Assembly: GCA_036936605.1 (NCBI GenBank)
Contig: JAUPFV010000004.1
Span: forward strand, 88,438,334 to 88,502,333
DNA: 64,000 nucleotides
Origin: Limnanthes douglasii subsp. nivea
Lineage: Eukaryota; Streptophyta; Magnoliopsida; Brassicales; Limnanthaceae
Direction of reading: 5' to 3'
A program made the position numbers and the translations under genes. Positions 11,272 to 22,900 of this stretch are shown here, piece after piece. The notes below the pieces were generated by a model that searched no databases, had not been told where the DNA came from, and was given only the letters and a program-made list of their open reading frames with translations. The stretch's first letter is position 1, and each line of letters starts with the position of its first letter.

Positions 11272-11740
11272 TTGACTAGTCGACCAATTTAATTATGATA
11301 CATTATCGAACAAACCGTAGAGTGCGGAGTGCACGCTTGTTATATTATATCATGATTAATAGGGTCAAGGGGCCAAGCCCCTGGCGAGGTCCAAGGTACA
11401 AATCCCTTAGCTAGGGTCGAGCTGACAAGTCAACTTGGAATTTTTTTTTATTTTGGTTGAATCGGCTATTGTTGCAAGTCGACAGAATTTTAAGTTTTGA
11501 AAATTTGAACTTTTATTCAAATATTAAATCAAGGTTGTTTTCATTCAAAATTTAAATCCCATTTTTATTTCAAGGCCCCTAACCACCCTAACAGTCAAAC
11601 CTATTCCATTGGTCGAAATACTTATAACATCAGGTTTCGTTGGTAAGATAACAAAACAATATTCCAATTTCTATGTTCAAAAGAAAAGATCTCTGATTTT
11701 ATCCAGTTGGTTGTTTTTGAAAAAAAATGAAACACCGTTT
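11272..11740 (+). repeat. Solo-like LTR of copia family X (unit 2)
   Basis: Counterpart of 3654-4130, starting TGTAATTGGATTGACTAGTC. The right end is estimated; 11741-12106 holds no recognisable gene. Confidence 0.6.
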
Positions 11741-12106
11741 TCTACAAAACAATAATCCCAGTTCTTTAAATGAATTCCAGTTGTTTAGTCCCAGCCTTAA
11801 ACCAAAATGCAACACTTCATCTCTTATTTAGGATCACGACAAGACCACTTTTTCTAACATATCACTTAGCTCGAGTTGTCTCTTTTTCGGTTTTAAATTC
11901 ACCAAGATTATTCTCACAACACCTTAACTCTTTTTTCTGTTCCAAATCACCAAAAATATTCTTGTTTATTGTTAGAGTTTTGTTTAAAAAATTTAGTCTA
12001 TCAAGAATATAATAAGTCAACTTTATCAGAGAGTAGGAATAACATTGTTGCTAATTGAATAATTAGCAAAATAATCTTCCTACAATTTCGTTCAACACAT
12101 AAGATA

Positions 12107-13930
12107 TTAGTTTGACTAAATCCACTCTATGGGAAAATTTGATGCAAAATATATATTCTAAAAATGTGCATCCTCTCTACACTAATTATAATATATCTGG
12201 TTCTCTCATATGGAAAATAATTGCAGGTATTAGAAATGATGCGAAGCTTAACATCAAATGACTTCTAGGAAAGGGAGAGATTGATTTCTGGAGGGATGAT
12301 TGGCATAATCATCCTCCGATAGTTGATGATCAAACTAATGTACATTACATAGAGGCTAAAGTAAACTCTTTCTGGAAGAATAATGCATGAGACACTAACG
12401 TTTTGTCTTATTTCTTATCTCCTACTAGAATGAATCAAATTCAGGCTTACTCTATTAATAATAGCAAAGAGGATATCATGATTTGGAAGTGATCAAATGA
12501 TATAAACTTCAATACAGAGATGACTTGGAACAAGATCAGAAATAAAGCTCACCACTCTTATCTGTTTAAAGAAATTTGGAACAACCTTACTCCATGGAAG
12601 TTCTCATTTCTTCTTAATTATGAAGTATGTTCATGTTGATTCTGTTTTGTAGAAAAGGCACCTGCGAATTGCATCAAAGTCTCAATTTTGCAAAAAACTA
12701 CGAAGACATAAATCACGTGTTCGTGAGTTGCAATCAAGCTTGGAAAATATGGTCTCACTTCAGTAACATTTTGAAGATCCATATCGAGAGACATATGGTA
12801 ATCATTCATGTTATCAAAATCTGGCAAGACTTTATAAAGACTAAGATCTATATAATTCATTTAATGCTTGTTGTTATTTGCTGGATAGTCTCGCAGAACA
12901 GAAACAAAACAAAATTTTATGGTGTTATCAGAAATACCAATGATTCCATTAACTACATCAAAAGAGTTATTATCTATTTAGATGCTTCAAATTGTCTCAC
13001 CAAAAAGCACTGGACTAAAACCAAGAATGCAAATGTAATAATAGGTTGTTCGATTTTTAAGAATAAGCCATCTTACCTTGCTTGGAAAGCCCCAGCTGAA
13101 GGTAGGATCAAGCTATATGTGGATGCCTCTGTGCTTTGGAATGTTGAATCTAGTGGGAGTTTCATTTTTAGAAATTTTGAGGGTCATGTGATTCAGTGCT
13201 ATGGAAACGCTTACATGAATCTTTAACCCCCTTTAGCTGAAGCTCAAACTTTGCTGGATGGTTTACTGATTTGCAGACGCAATCATTGGACTAAAGTTGA
13301 TATCGAGTCTGACTGTCAGACTCTCTTAAACCATTTAGCTTTTGGTAGTTCGCCTTGGTTCTTAAAACTGATTTTGAAAATTCTATAGAAACTCCTTATC
13401 TTCTTCAATGGTTTTCAATTACATCTCAAGAGTCCAATATCAAGCCACAGATTGGCTTGCTAAATGGACTATGAGATGTAAGAAGAAACCTAAATTCAAT
13501 GATTTTGAAATCCCTTCTATGCTCCAGTCGATTATCTTCTTGGAGAATCTGGGATTGAGATATTTTTCCCAGCTTGAAAATTGAGTTGTTAGATACTGCT
13601 CGTCTTCTTTCTCTTATTTTACTTGCATGAGATGATTAAATGGAGGAGAGGAGTAAACATGGACCAGAGAATAGGTGATTCAATGGAAGAGGCGATTCAA
13701 AGAATGAATGACAATTGTTTGGAAGGAGAAAGTGAAAGCTTCGCTAAAGCTTGGAATGAGTCTCTATTCTTATGTTGAAAATTTGAGAGCGAGGGAAATT
13801 TAGGAGCTAGTTTAAATTTTCATTTCTTTTGGTAAATTTCATAGAAGGCCCTTGTGGTTTTGTAACTCTTGTAAAGAGACCATTTTTCATAATAAATATA
13901 CATTTTTTTATTAAAAAAAGTTTGACTAAA
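12107..13930 (+). pseudogene. LINE 3' end: RT tail, zinc domain and RNase H
   Basis: The plus strand gives, in order: the post-RT block LLGKGEIDFWRDDWHNHPP (about 12255-12320), ITCS/EDINHVFVSCNQAWKIW of the zinc-binding reverse-transcriptase domain (about 12700-12750), and the RNase H start WKAPAEGRIKLYVDAS (about 13090-13130) with a decayed continuation to about 13500. The 3' end near 13895-13920 runs into TTTTTTATTAAAAAAAG, a likely poly-A remnant. The 199-codon open stretch 12627-13226 is part of this dead element, not a separate gene. The first 325 bases are shared with 4500-4824. Confidence 0.8.
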
Positions 13931-13978
13931 TCAAATATCATGTATGATTACTTCTTCACCGAATTCCTTCTGCTTTAT

Positions 13979-14004
13979 GATAAATCATAGATTTATGATT
14001 TATC
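13979..14004. repeat. Perfect 11-bp inverted repeat
   Basis: GATAAATCATA (13979-13989) and TATGATTTATC (13994-14004) form an 11-bp stem with a 4-base loop. It lies just outside the left LTR-like repeat that follows. Its role is unknown; it could be a hairpin or the end of a small transposon. Confidence 0.7.
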
Positions 14005-14270
14005 GGGAACCAAATTAAATTAAGAAAAAATATATTATTTAATTAATTTAATTAATTAATATATTGGTCAAAGATTTAGACTTGATGTAATAATATTATT
14101 CTTATTTTTCACAAGTTTGATTTTGTATTTTTTTAAAATTATTATATTAACCAAAGATATTATTATGTCATTAAAAGTGAATAATATACTAATATAAATA
14201 TAGGATATACAATCTATCAAAATAACAAAAAACAAAAATTATGACAAAAGATTTAATAAAAAACATAGTG
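14002..14270 (+). repeat. LTR-like direct repeat, left copy
   Basis: Begins GGGAACCAAATTAAATTAAG and continues with AT-rich blocks such as GATTTTGTATTTTT and GTGAATAATATACTA. The same order of blocks occurs at 15084-15350 and, more distantly, in the copia 3' LTRs at 28201 and 42689. I read it as a decayed copia LTR. Its partner lies about 1.1 kb downstream in the same orientation. Confidence 0.5.
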
Positions 14271-14690
14271 TTCTGATGTGTCGGCGGACAGTAGGACAAA
14301 AGAAAAACTCGTTGGAAGTAGATAAACAAAAGGCACACGAAACAGAAACCAACGGAGACAATAAAAAAGAAGAGTGTTGTCCGTTGGAGGAAAAAAAAGA
14401 AAAGGTGTCCACCGGTGAAAAAAGAAAAAAAGCGTCGTCCGAAAAAAAAAGACGAGAAAAACAAAGACGAGAAGAATAAGATGAGAAAAAACCAAGAAAG
14501 AAGGAAAAAAAGAAGAAAAAAGAGAAAAACAAGAAAAAGAATAAAAAGAAAGAGAAAAAAAAAAGATAAAGAAGAAGACGAAAAATAAGAAAAAAGAAAA
14601 AAAAAAGAAAAAAAGAAAGAAAAAGAAAAGAAAAAGAAAAGAAAGATTAAGAAAATATTGGTTTTAGAAGAATATGAAAAAACGTGGATA
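14271..14690 (+). repeat. Purine-rich low-complexity tract
   Basis: The plus strand is almost only A and G (GAAAAAGAAAAG-type sequence) between about 14380 and 14650. The opposite strand therefore reads as long Phe/Ser-rich open frames, which I do not regard as genes. It sits inside the pair of LTR-like repeats. Confidence 0.85.
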
Positions 14691-14699
14691 AAAAAATAC

Positions 14700-14960
14700 T
14701 GGAAAAGACCGTAGATGATTGGAGGTGATCGGTTCAAAAAACCGTAGATGATTGGAGGTGACCGAAACCGACCATAAATAACCATAGAAGATCGAAGGTG
14801 GCCGGAAAAGAACCTTTCTTAGAAAAGACCGTAGAAGATCGAAGGTGATCGGAAAATATTGTTGAAGATTGAAAGTGAGCGGAAAATACCGTAGATGATT
14901 GGAGGTGACTGGAAGAGGCGGAAAAATACCATAGAAGATCGGAAGCGACCGAAACAGGAA
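14700..14960 (+). repeat. Degenerate minisatellite, CCGTAGATGATTGGAGGTGA unit
   Basis: About seven imperfect copies of a unit CCGTAGATGATTGGAGGTGA followed by CCGGAAAA-like sequence occur with spacings of roughly 30-45 bases (at 14709, 14742, 14782, 14829, 14861, 14890 and 14931). Later copies vary to CATAGAAGATCGAAGG. No open frame spans them. Confidence 0.75.
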
Positions 14961-15083
14961 AAAAAAAATTTGATCAAATGGACCATATCCTCACACAAAC
15001 TCGTCCACTACACAAGTCTTCAAAAAAGAATAAAATTTTCAAAATAAAATAAAATCGAGTTATCAACCATCTTTGAATAACAT

Positions 15084-15350
15084 TATTGGAACCTAATTAA
15101 ATTAAGCAAAAAAAATATTAATTAATTAATTTAATTAATTTAATTAATTAATTAATATACTATTATAAAAATTTGACTTTATATAAAAATATTATTCATA
15201 TTCTTTAAAGATTTAATTTTGTATTTAAAAAAAATATTACTCAAATATATATTATTTTCTAATTAAAGTAGAATAATATACTATATTTATACAAAATAAC
15301 AAAACATCAATAACATCACAAATGTTTTAATAAAAATTACTTCTACTCTC
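15084..15350 (+). repeat. LTR-like direct repeat, right copy
   Basis: Begins TTGGAACCTAATTAAATTAAG and follows the left copy block by block, including GATTTAATTTTGTATTT and GTAGAATAATATACTA. The two copies flank the purine-rich tract and minisatellite. A 7-bp hairpin (TCTACCG/CGGTAGA) lies just beyond at 15371-15387. No gag or pol motif lies between the copies. Confidence 0.5.
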
Positions 15351-15534
15351 TCTTTATATATTTTTTATATTCTACCGTATCGGTAGATGATATAAGAAAT
15401 TAATATTACCTTATTATTTTCACAATAGAAGAATATATTAGATCTAAAACTATAGATTTCGTTTTATAAAATAAATTAATTATTTATAAAAGATATTAAT
15501 AGCCTGGATAAATTACACGAAGTAGACGAATGTT

Positions 15535-15581
15535 TTGCCAAGTTGGTGAAGTAAATGAGAAAGGTTATTAGTTCGACTCTC
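15535..15581 (+). other. tRNA-like A-box/B-box pair, possible SINE head
   Basis: TTGCCAAGTTGG resembles the A box (TRGCNNAGYNGG) and GTTCGACTCTC resembles the B box of RNA polymerase III promoters; the spacing of about 25 bases is short but in range for decayed tRNA-derived SINEs. I see no cloverleaf and no clear poly-A or direct repeats. Confidence 0.3.
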
Positions 15582-15651
15582 GAAAGGTATATTTTGTGCG
15601 TATTCGCTAAAATAGTTTCGATTTTGTTAAAACATACGAGTTAACCGAATG

Positions 15652-15820
15652 GTCATTTTCGTTATAGTTACTTCGTATATAAATATATAAATATATTTTG
15701 AATAGATTTAGCATTATTCTTTCCGAATTGTCATTTTCGTTATAGTTACTTGGCATGTTTTGAATAGAGTTAGCATTATAAAAGAATAATATAAATTATG
15801 GTTTGAATAGATTTAGCATA
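15652..15820 (+). repeat. 78-bp tandem repeat, two copies and a part
   Basis: GTCATTTTCGTTATAGTTACTT occurs at 15652 and again at 15730. Each copy is followed by a TTTTGAATAGATTTAGCATTAT-like block, and a third partial block follows near 15800. It lies downstream of the 3' end of the peroxidase gene. No coding signal. Confidence 0.7.
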
Positions 15821-15958
15821 TAATTTAATAGACCAACTTTTGATCATGTATTTGATATTTAAGTACCTTGCAGTAATCAGCTCTCTCAACTAATGCGAGA
15901 AAGTTATTCTTATATTACAAGCTTGCGCAGGAAGTAACAAAAGACAAACTGATTAGTA

Positions 15959-17186
15959 TCAGTTAAGTGAAGAACAAACCCTACGGATTTCACTGTTTGC
16001 CCCGGACTTTATACCAATATTACTCATCTTCACCATGGATCTTGCAAACTGCGAATTGAAAGTGGCAGCTTGCATGAAGCGACGTACAAAGGTATTTGTT
16101 GATGCATCAGTCCAAAGTTTCTGGTCAGACTCGAGGATTCCGCGGTTGTTACTTAAGTTGATAAAGTAAGATGTATCGAATGTGTTAGAGCTTCCGGTGT
16201 CTAATGGCACTCGTGTCGATGCATCTCCATTTTGAGGACAGAGTGCTTGGAGTTGAGGTACAAATGCAGGATTGATTGACGGGTCAGCCCTTCCAGTATT
16301 GTTGAAGTTGAAAAGTCGATTTCTAATGAACTGGCAAGCTGCTGTTCCTATAGTGTGTCCTCCTAAAATTTTGTAAGTTCATAATTAGTATTTCTACGTG
16401 AAATTGATGAATATAACATAAAAAGCGGATATAAACCCAGACAACTTAAAAGGATATGTATTATGGGACGGAGGTTTAGTATACATATAACTTGATCAAG
16501 AATGTATATAAGTCAGTTGAGTGTACATACCAACAAGAGCAACGAGATCTTGAGTGTCGAGACCAAAGGCTGAGAACTTCTGCTTTTGGACAGCAATAGA
16601 ATCACTAGGACTGGGTAAGTTGTTAACATTAGACGCCAATGAAACTCTTCCATCTCTTCGTCCGGTTGGTACTTGCCAACTTTGTCCCCCTGTCTGTATA
16701 CCAATAATCCATGCATGGTTTAGATAATTACATAATTCATGTGCACATAAAAAAGAACACTATAAAACTAAACAAGAAGAATATATATACCGCAACAACG
16801 GAATCACGAGCTGCAAGAGCTATGATATCAGCACATGATACGACACCTGGACACGCAGCTTCAAGCTGTGTTTTTGCATCATCAATAACTTCAAATCCCC
16901 TAAGATTGAGGTTTGCACCGGCAGTCCTTTCTGTGTTAGGGCCAGTAATAAGGACGGAAGCATCACACCCTTGGACGAAACAATCATGGTTATGCATCCT
17001 GAGTATACCAGGAGCAATGGTTGGGTCAGTCTGGAAATGGGATTGGACGGTTGCACTAACAATCGCTTCAGCACGTGGGCATGAGCTAGAGTAGAACCCT
17101 ATACGGGTAACGCCGGTTTGGCCTTGAACCAAGGTGGCAAACACAAGAAATGGTAGAAAGATCAAAGTAATTGTTTGGATAGCCAT
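15959..17186 (-). CDS. Class III secretory peroxidase, N1-like (3 exons)
   Basis: A secreted heme peroxidase of the plant class III family, which uses hydrogen peroxide to oxidise phenolics in the cell wall or vacuole. Exons: 17186-16791, 16693-16531 and 16362-15959. Introns begin GT and end AG, and the spliced frame codes 320 residues, the normal length. A signal peptide occupies about residues 1-22, and all eight conserved cysteines can be found ([43 protein letters not shown]). Distal Arg and His lie in RMHNHDCFV, proximal His in GGHTIGT. The usual Phe before the distal His is Asn here. The start at 17186 is chosen because a TATA box at 17263-17272 lies upstream of it and downstream of the first in-frame ATG (17279). 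The wording is closest to tobacco peroxidase N1 as I recall it. Confidence 0.93.
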
Positions 17187-17262
17187 TGGAATGTGTGAAG
17201 AAACTGTTATTGATGGTTTAAATCTAAGATGGTGAGGCATGAAATGATAGATATATGTGTGC

Positions 17263-17272
17263 ATATATATAG
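17263..17272 (-). promoter_or_regulatory. Peroxidase TATA box
   Basis: The minus strand reads CTATATATATGC about 80 bases upstream of the start codon, a normal distance for a plant TATA box with a 5' leader of about 50 bases. No other regulatory element is identified with confidence. Confidence 0.65.
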
Positions 17273-17289
17273 TGATCAAGCAAAGTCAA

Positions 17290-18650
17290 AGTAAGCAAAG
17301 GCAGGCACAGCACACGATTAGTATAAGAGAATGATACGATTGGATTAGTCCAAAAATTGTGTATGTCCTTATACCAATCACACAGCTGTGTCTTTGACAC
17401 CTTCTTTGTTTTCTACTTCCACATACTTTTTATTTGTGTATTTCTTGTTAATAGATATCGTTTGACTTTCTGCAAAACGATTTAGCATCTAGCTTTGATA
17501 ACGAATATAAATTACGCAGAAAAAAAATATATAGCTGTATTATATCGTAAATCTAAAAAAACGATTTTATAACTGCTTTGAGAGCGTAGATAGACTGTGC
17601 ATGTTAGATGGGACACTCATGGGGTGGAGACTTCACGTGAAGGACGTTCCCGACAATTAATCATTTGTGGCCGTATCTATCGTTTTTCCGTATCATCTAC
17701 AAATCATGGATAAATGCATATTGTTGACAATTTTTTTGCTCAAATCAAAATATATCAAAGACCTCAGCTAATTAACATCCAGTTAGCACAATGTTCCTAA
17801 GCTGCGGCTTCCAAATTAGAAAGAGATATTCAATATTTTGTTTCTTGGATAAATCTCTTTTCAAATTAAAGTTTTTAATATGATTATTAATATTAAAAAT
17901 TATAAAATTAGAAATTGGACTATTTAATAGTTTTGAATTTTTTTCGTTTTTAACGCTGTGAAATAAAGATTTTATTTTAGATGGCACGTAGACAAATATA
18001 AATTTTTTTCATAAATGAATGTCATTTTTCTTAAATGAATGTCAACTTTTTTTAAATACTAGACTTTGGATATAGATACAAAGTAAAAAAATTATGTGAA
18101 AAGATTACACAAATTTTTGTATTACGATTAAAAATTAATAAAGATTATGTACAATGATAAATAGGAAATCGTTCGTGTAGCATAAATTATGTATTGTTTC
18201 TAATTTTATATTCTTCAGATGGTAGAATTCAATTTTTTTTTAAGTTTAAAATTTCAACGAAGATGATCAATTAAATTTATACGACTCAATATATAATAAT
18301 TTAAGTCATTGGTTTATCGGTATCATCTTCACATAACCTTGTTATATAACTTTGTATATTCATTGTAAGATTCATGGTATTAGTCTAGTATTACATGATG
18401 TTTAAAGTCAAATTATCTATTTTTCAAACCAAGATACACCAAATTAACATCTGTGGAACAATAATTATTTGTATTAAATGATAATATAAAATTTTATTAT
18501 GATCTAAACAACATTTAGTAAATTTATATAAGGGTCCTTGTTATTTATTTAGGGCGCACATAAACAATACGTAATCACATTCTTAACTATTATCTGAATG
18601 TACTTAGACTTCTTATGACATAAAGCATGATAATTTCATGAATTAATGAT
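17290..18650. other. AT-rich intergenic region
   Basis: Upstream of the peroxidase gene. I see no coding motif, LTR or RNA gene; open frames are short and AT-driven. The proximal 500 bases presumably contain peroxidase regulatory sequence, but nothing specific can be named. Confidence 0.6.
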
Positions 18651-18689
18651 CTAACATGTTGATTGTCATGCTTTATAGGTTGGATGTTA

Positions 18690-19400
18690 TCTTTTAGTTT
18701 TGGGGTTGCAAATTGCTTACTCTTTATCTTTGGCTGTTGATTTTATTGAAGTGGATTCTCAACTTGTGATTAATGCTGCAAAATCTCATTCCAAGCCTAG
18801 GGTTCTAAAGAATGAATTCTTTGATATTCATGATTTTAGTTTTAGAACTCAATTTGGACTTGTTGGTAGAGAGGCCAATGAAGTTAATTATTGGTTTGTT
18901 AAATGAGGACATTGAGTCTCTGATGATAGGGTCATTTTTTCTATTGATGAGGTTAAGCTAAAACGTCGTATATTTGTGGGTTTGGTATCATTTCGAAATA
19001 GCTAACGTTCCTTGTTATCATAGTAGATTAGATTTGCAGGTTATACTTCATGTTATGCATTTTGGTTCATGCGATGCCGATGTTCAGATTGACTTTCACT
19101 TCATGCAATCGTTTGTGGAGCATCAGAACTTGACTTCTCCTCACTTTTACTTTGTTGTTGTTTTTAGGGTTGTTGTGTCCCTCTTTTACATATCTATCAC
19201 ATTTTAGACTCCAAGTATCATTGAGTTATTCTGCCCATTTATTTTTATATTTTATGAAGCCTATGAGAATATGTCTCTTACTAATTATATTGTCTCTTGC
19301 AAGTGGGTATGTTAAAATAATAGAAAGGTAATTTTGAGAGACTTTGGAACAATCCCATCTCTAATTTGTAATTTTTAGCTCTTATTAATAAAATTATACC
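18690..19400 (+). pseudogene. LINE RNase H C-terminal remnant and tail
   Basis: An open stretch at 18700-18906 reads like the end of the RNase H domain of plant LINEs: ALQIAYSL-type start, DFIEVDSQLVINA with the conserved E/D-S, and a final VGREANEVNYWFVK block matching the typical V-x-REAN-x-VA-x-W motif. Sequence to about 19400 is untranslatable and ends TTAGCTCTTATTAATAAAATTATACC, like a LINE 3' end. The remainder of the element is missing. Confidence 0.7.
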
Positions 19401-19711
19401 CTCGTTGAGGAGTTTTATATAAAAATATCTAATATGTCAAAACCTAATCGATCCTAATTATCTCAATCGAGAATAATGAAATAAAATTTATACAACTTAT
19501 ATAAGATATACTAGGAAAAATGAATATTCTACTAGGTAAGTGAATTAATACATAATAAACATGGTGCAAATATTACTTTCGTGAAAGACTTTGCTTGTTA
19601 AACTAGGCAAGGAAATATGAAAAGAGTAAGATGAATATCTATGTTTTTTTGTACTCTCAAAACTAAATCATCGAGTTTGTTTTAATGTAGTTTAGCAAGA
19701 TTTCCTTAGTA

Positions 19712-21500
19712 ATAAGAATTCAAAAGTGTTTTTTATTATTAGATATTTTTGAATGCGTTATAATGTTTACTTTCATGTAAGTTATTCTAATATCCACTCA
19801 ACCTATAAACTAAAAGTACATTAATAATCTTATTTACTACTTGAATCTTTTTTTGTCAACATGTGATGTTTTGTTGCGTCTTAATACCAAAGAAATTGTA
19901 TTACTTATATATATATATATATTAGTTTATCCCCTATCTTCTTAAGTATTTACCAAATATTCATGTCACGAATGATATATATTAACTCAAATAAACATGA
20001 GAATTTTAAATTAAAATTCCAATGACAGAAACATATTAAGCATATTACATATTCTATAACTTTTAAATATGAAAATATATTTCATTTTTTAACTAAGAGA
20101 AAACTTATCCATTATATTCACAATGACATATATAAGACTATTATTCTTTATACTATAATGTTACAATGTATTCTTGGTTTATGTCGTTTATTACAAATCT
20201 AAAATTGTTTGAGAGTGACTTCGCTGAACCCGATTTTCTAACAAATACGATGTTTTATCTAGATACTTCATGTTAATTTGGTTCAATGATGTATGGTAAG
20301 AATATGAAACATATAATATTGAATATAAATATTATCTGCTAAGACATGTAATATAAAAAACATTCTACTAAGCTCATCTAAAAAACTTACGAGATGATAT
20401 CTTTGAAAAATCATAATATCATTAATGAAACATTTTGTAATCTTGTAAATGAATTGTTAAGTTTACAAACCATTTACCTAAATCTTTTAAAGTTTACATA
20501 TTGTATAATATTTTCTCAATGCTTTGGATATATGTTTAATGAAGCTTAATGTTAAATTATGTTTCGTGTCATAATTATCTTGAAATATTCTTTTGTCTTA
20601 ACTAAAAAATATTTACTCAAAACTAAGTGAAACCTATTTGACACATGACTTCCCTGATTATTTGATAGTTTTTTTCGGGTATTTGTTGGTTTTATATACT
20701 TAGTTGCACCTACTCAATATATTTTCCATAAATAATGGATCAAATTATAAATTTAAATTACTATGTAATAATGTGTATTCTTGTTATATCAACCTATATT
20801 TGAAAGTTATAACTCTACATATTGTTCTAATAATTTAAATTATTTGTATCCAAAGAACCTTGCTACTCCAATAGAACTCATTATGACATTACAAAATCTT
20901 AGACCAAATTCTCATGTTACATCTAATGTTCTTGAATAATTTGTTATAATGTTATATATACTTAAACTGATTTTTTTATTACATCATAAGAATTATAATA
21001 ATTTTCAAAACTTTTTGTGACGATATATTGTCTTAAACTATACTATTTTGTTAAATCGGTATAATTTTATCGCTTTTATATAATTGTTTTGTATAATATG
21101 AATACCCAAAATTTCATTTTTGTTTATTTATCATTTTTTCGCAAGGTTGTAATGGAAACCTTGAAGTGCATTTTCATGAGTGATTAATTTAATTTTAATT
21201 TACAGAGGTATTGAGTATTCATAATATTAAAAGATTCTAAGTTATAAAATTGTTTGATATTATAAGTTTCTTATTATTGAACATTTTTATCATTTGAATC
21301 TAAAGAAGTAATTTCTTCTTTATATTGAAATTGTTCTTTGAATACTGTTTGTAAAATTTAATATATTTAAAAAATTATTATTTGTCTGAAATCTGAACTT
21401 TTTTTGTAAGATTAATAACGAAATAGTTTTAGAGTGTTCAAACTGTTTAAGAAAATATTTATTAACTATATTAGATTATAGTAAAAATTGCTTACGTCTG
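19712..21500. other. AT-rich sequence without genes (unit A left part)
   Basis: No recognisable coding or repeat structure other than a short AT microsatellite at 19905-19922. The counterpart in unit B is 35252-35990, which lacks about 1 kb of it. Polarity of that difference (loss in B or gain in A) cannot be told by eye. Confidence 0.6.
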
Positions 21501-22560
21501 AATGATTATTTTTTAATAAAATGGAACTTGGATTAATGAAGAAAGATAGCCCAATAAGAGGCCTTTTACAATGTAATGGTTGGACCGGTTAAGCGAACAA
21601 TAGGTAGACCAGACTGAAAAAACAAAACAAATTAACCCAAACATAAATCGAGACCCTCTCTTCCCAAATAAAAAGCCTAAATCTAGACCTTCTTCTCACA
21701 CCATACATTTAACCACTTTATAATCAAAGATAAGATCGATGATCGAATGAAAGACGAATTTCAACTTCACGGAGATTCAACGTGTCAAAGAGAATGTCAC
21801 CCTCGCCTTGATTTACCTTGAAAGAATCTGCTTTGTAGAGCTTGAGAGGTATGATAACAAGTTGGGTATGGTTTCCTCCTGGACATAAGGATCTTTTTTA
21901 GTATTAAAATACAAAGAGTAGCAATCATCCAATAATGATCCCTTGATTCAGAGATGACTCCCTTCTAACACTCAATTAGAGCATCAAATGCTTGAAAGTA
22001 AGATAAAATCAAGTATTGGACTCCTTCGAGGAGCTGAGAGAGCTTGTGTATTGCACAAACATCCACAAGAAAGGCTTATTAGGATAATCCCCAAGTCCAG
22101 AATTCTCGAAGGCTCAACTCTAAAATAAAATCAGCAAGGTAATGAGTTTGGTTATTCCTTTTCAATTTCACTTGAAATTCATAATCTAATTTAAGAAATT
22201 TTGCAGTATAAATCATTCACGCATCATAAAATACTCAGCACACGATTCCACAACCCAATGTAGCAATCACCTTATTTTTCAGAGTCCTTCAAAACAAATA
22301 AGAATCGACCTTTTTCAAGCAATGCTTATCATCCATGTTAGTACTACAAAAAGTCCACCAGCAATTCAAGAAAATAGTACTGGTAATTAATCTTCATTGT
22401 TAAGATATCCTAGGTTCAAACATTCTAGAAAGGTAATTGCCTTCAGCTGGTTTGGAATATAAAGATTAGAATAATTTATTTTCATTTTACACCTCAAGGT
22501 CCACTTCACAAGCCATACCTCAGCTTGATTTTAGACCCTTGAGATGTGTAAAATAATCAT
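21500..22560. other. Unrecognised, formerly coding-like region (unit A)
   Basis: Base composition is less AT-rich than its surroundings and minus-strand open stretches such as DSFKVNQGEGDILFDTLNL (near 21800; 36270 in unit B) look protein-like, but I recognise no family. It lies downstream of the LINE RNase H remnant on the same strand, so it could be LINE or captured gene sequence. Counterpart: 35990-37040. Confidence 0.35.
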
Positions 22561-22900
22561 GGTAGGCTTAACAACCTTCTAAATTAGTGAATAATCCCTT
22601 TAATCATATTAAGGAAATTTCCATACGCTAAGAGATTAACAAGAATAAGAGAATCAGTTTCAATTTCTAATTTATTCCAACTTTTTTTGTGACAGATAAG
22701 GAGTCCATCCAGCAATCCTCCGGATTCAGCCATAATAGGGCTAAGCTTTTCATATATGTTAGTAAATATTTTGATAAAGTCGCCACTATGGTTCTTTATT
22801 ACAATTCCACCTCCTCACTCTCTATTGCTTTGGCAGAAAATGTGAGTGTTCAATTTGAGGAAGCCAATAACAAGAAGTTTCCAGCTTAGATAAACAGTCT
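22560..22900 (-). pseudogene. LINE RNase H remnant (unit A)
   Basis: Minus-strand frames contain LLDGLLICHKKSW-like sequence followed by KLEIETDSLILVNLLAYG, the pattern of the plant LINE RNase H domain around its second acidic residue (E-x-DS). The reading frame is broken by stops upstream. Nothing else of the LINE is recognisable. Confidence 0.6.

Larger units (their letters stand above)
4825..12431. repeat. Unit 2 of the ~7.6-kb tandem duplication
   Basis: Unit 2 begins at the junction 4824/4825 and extends to 12431, where sequence equivalent to 4824 is reached. Its first 2.8 kb (4825-7646) corresponds to sequence left of the window in unit 1. Short shared sequence AGAATG at both breakpoints suggests a junction made with microhomology. 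Unit 2 lacks a 39-bp segment present at 2350-2388 of unit 1; the lost segment is bounded by the direct repeat AAACAT. Confidence 0.85.

Noticed and set aside
12627..13226. 199-codon ORF as an independent gene
   Set aside because: Its zinc-domain and RNase H motifs continue LINE motifs found upstream in other frames; it is part of a dead LINE.
14189..14785. 198-codon minus-strand ORF rich in Phe and Ser, and related frames at 14239 and 14253
   Set aside because: It is the complement of a purine-only low-complexity tract and has no protein-like composition.
17187..17279. Upstream in-frame ATG codons for the peroxidase (17279, 17240)
   Set aside because: The first lies upstream of the TATA box and the second at the likely transcription start; the ATG at 17186 starts a normal signal peptide.
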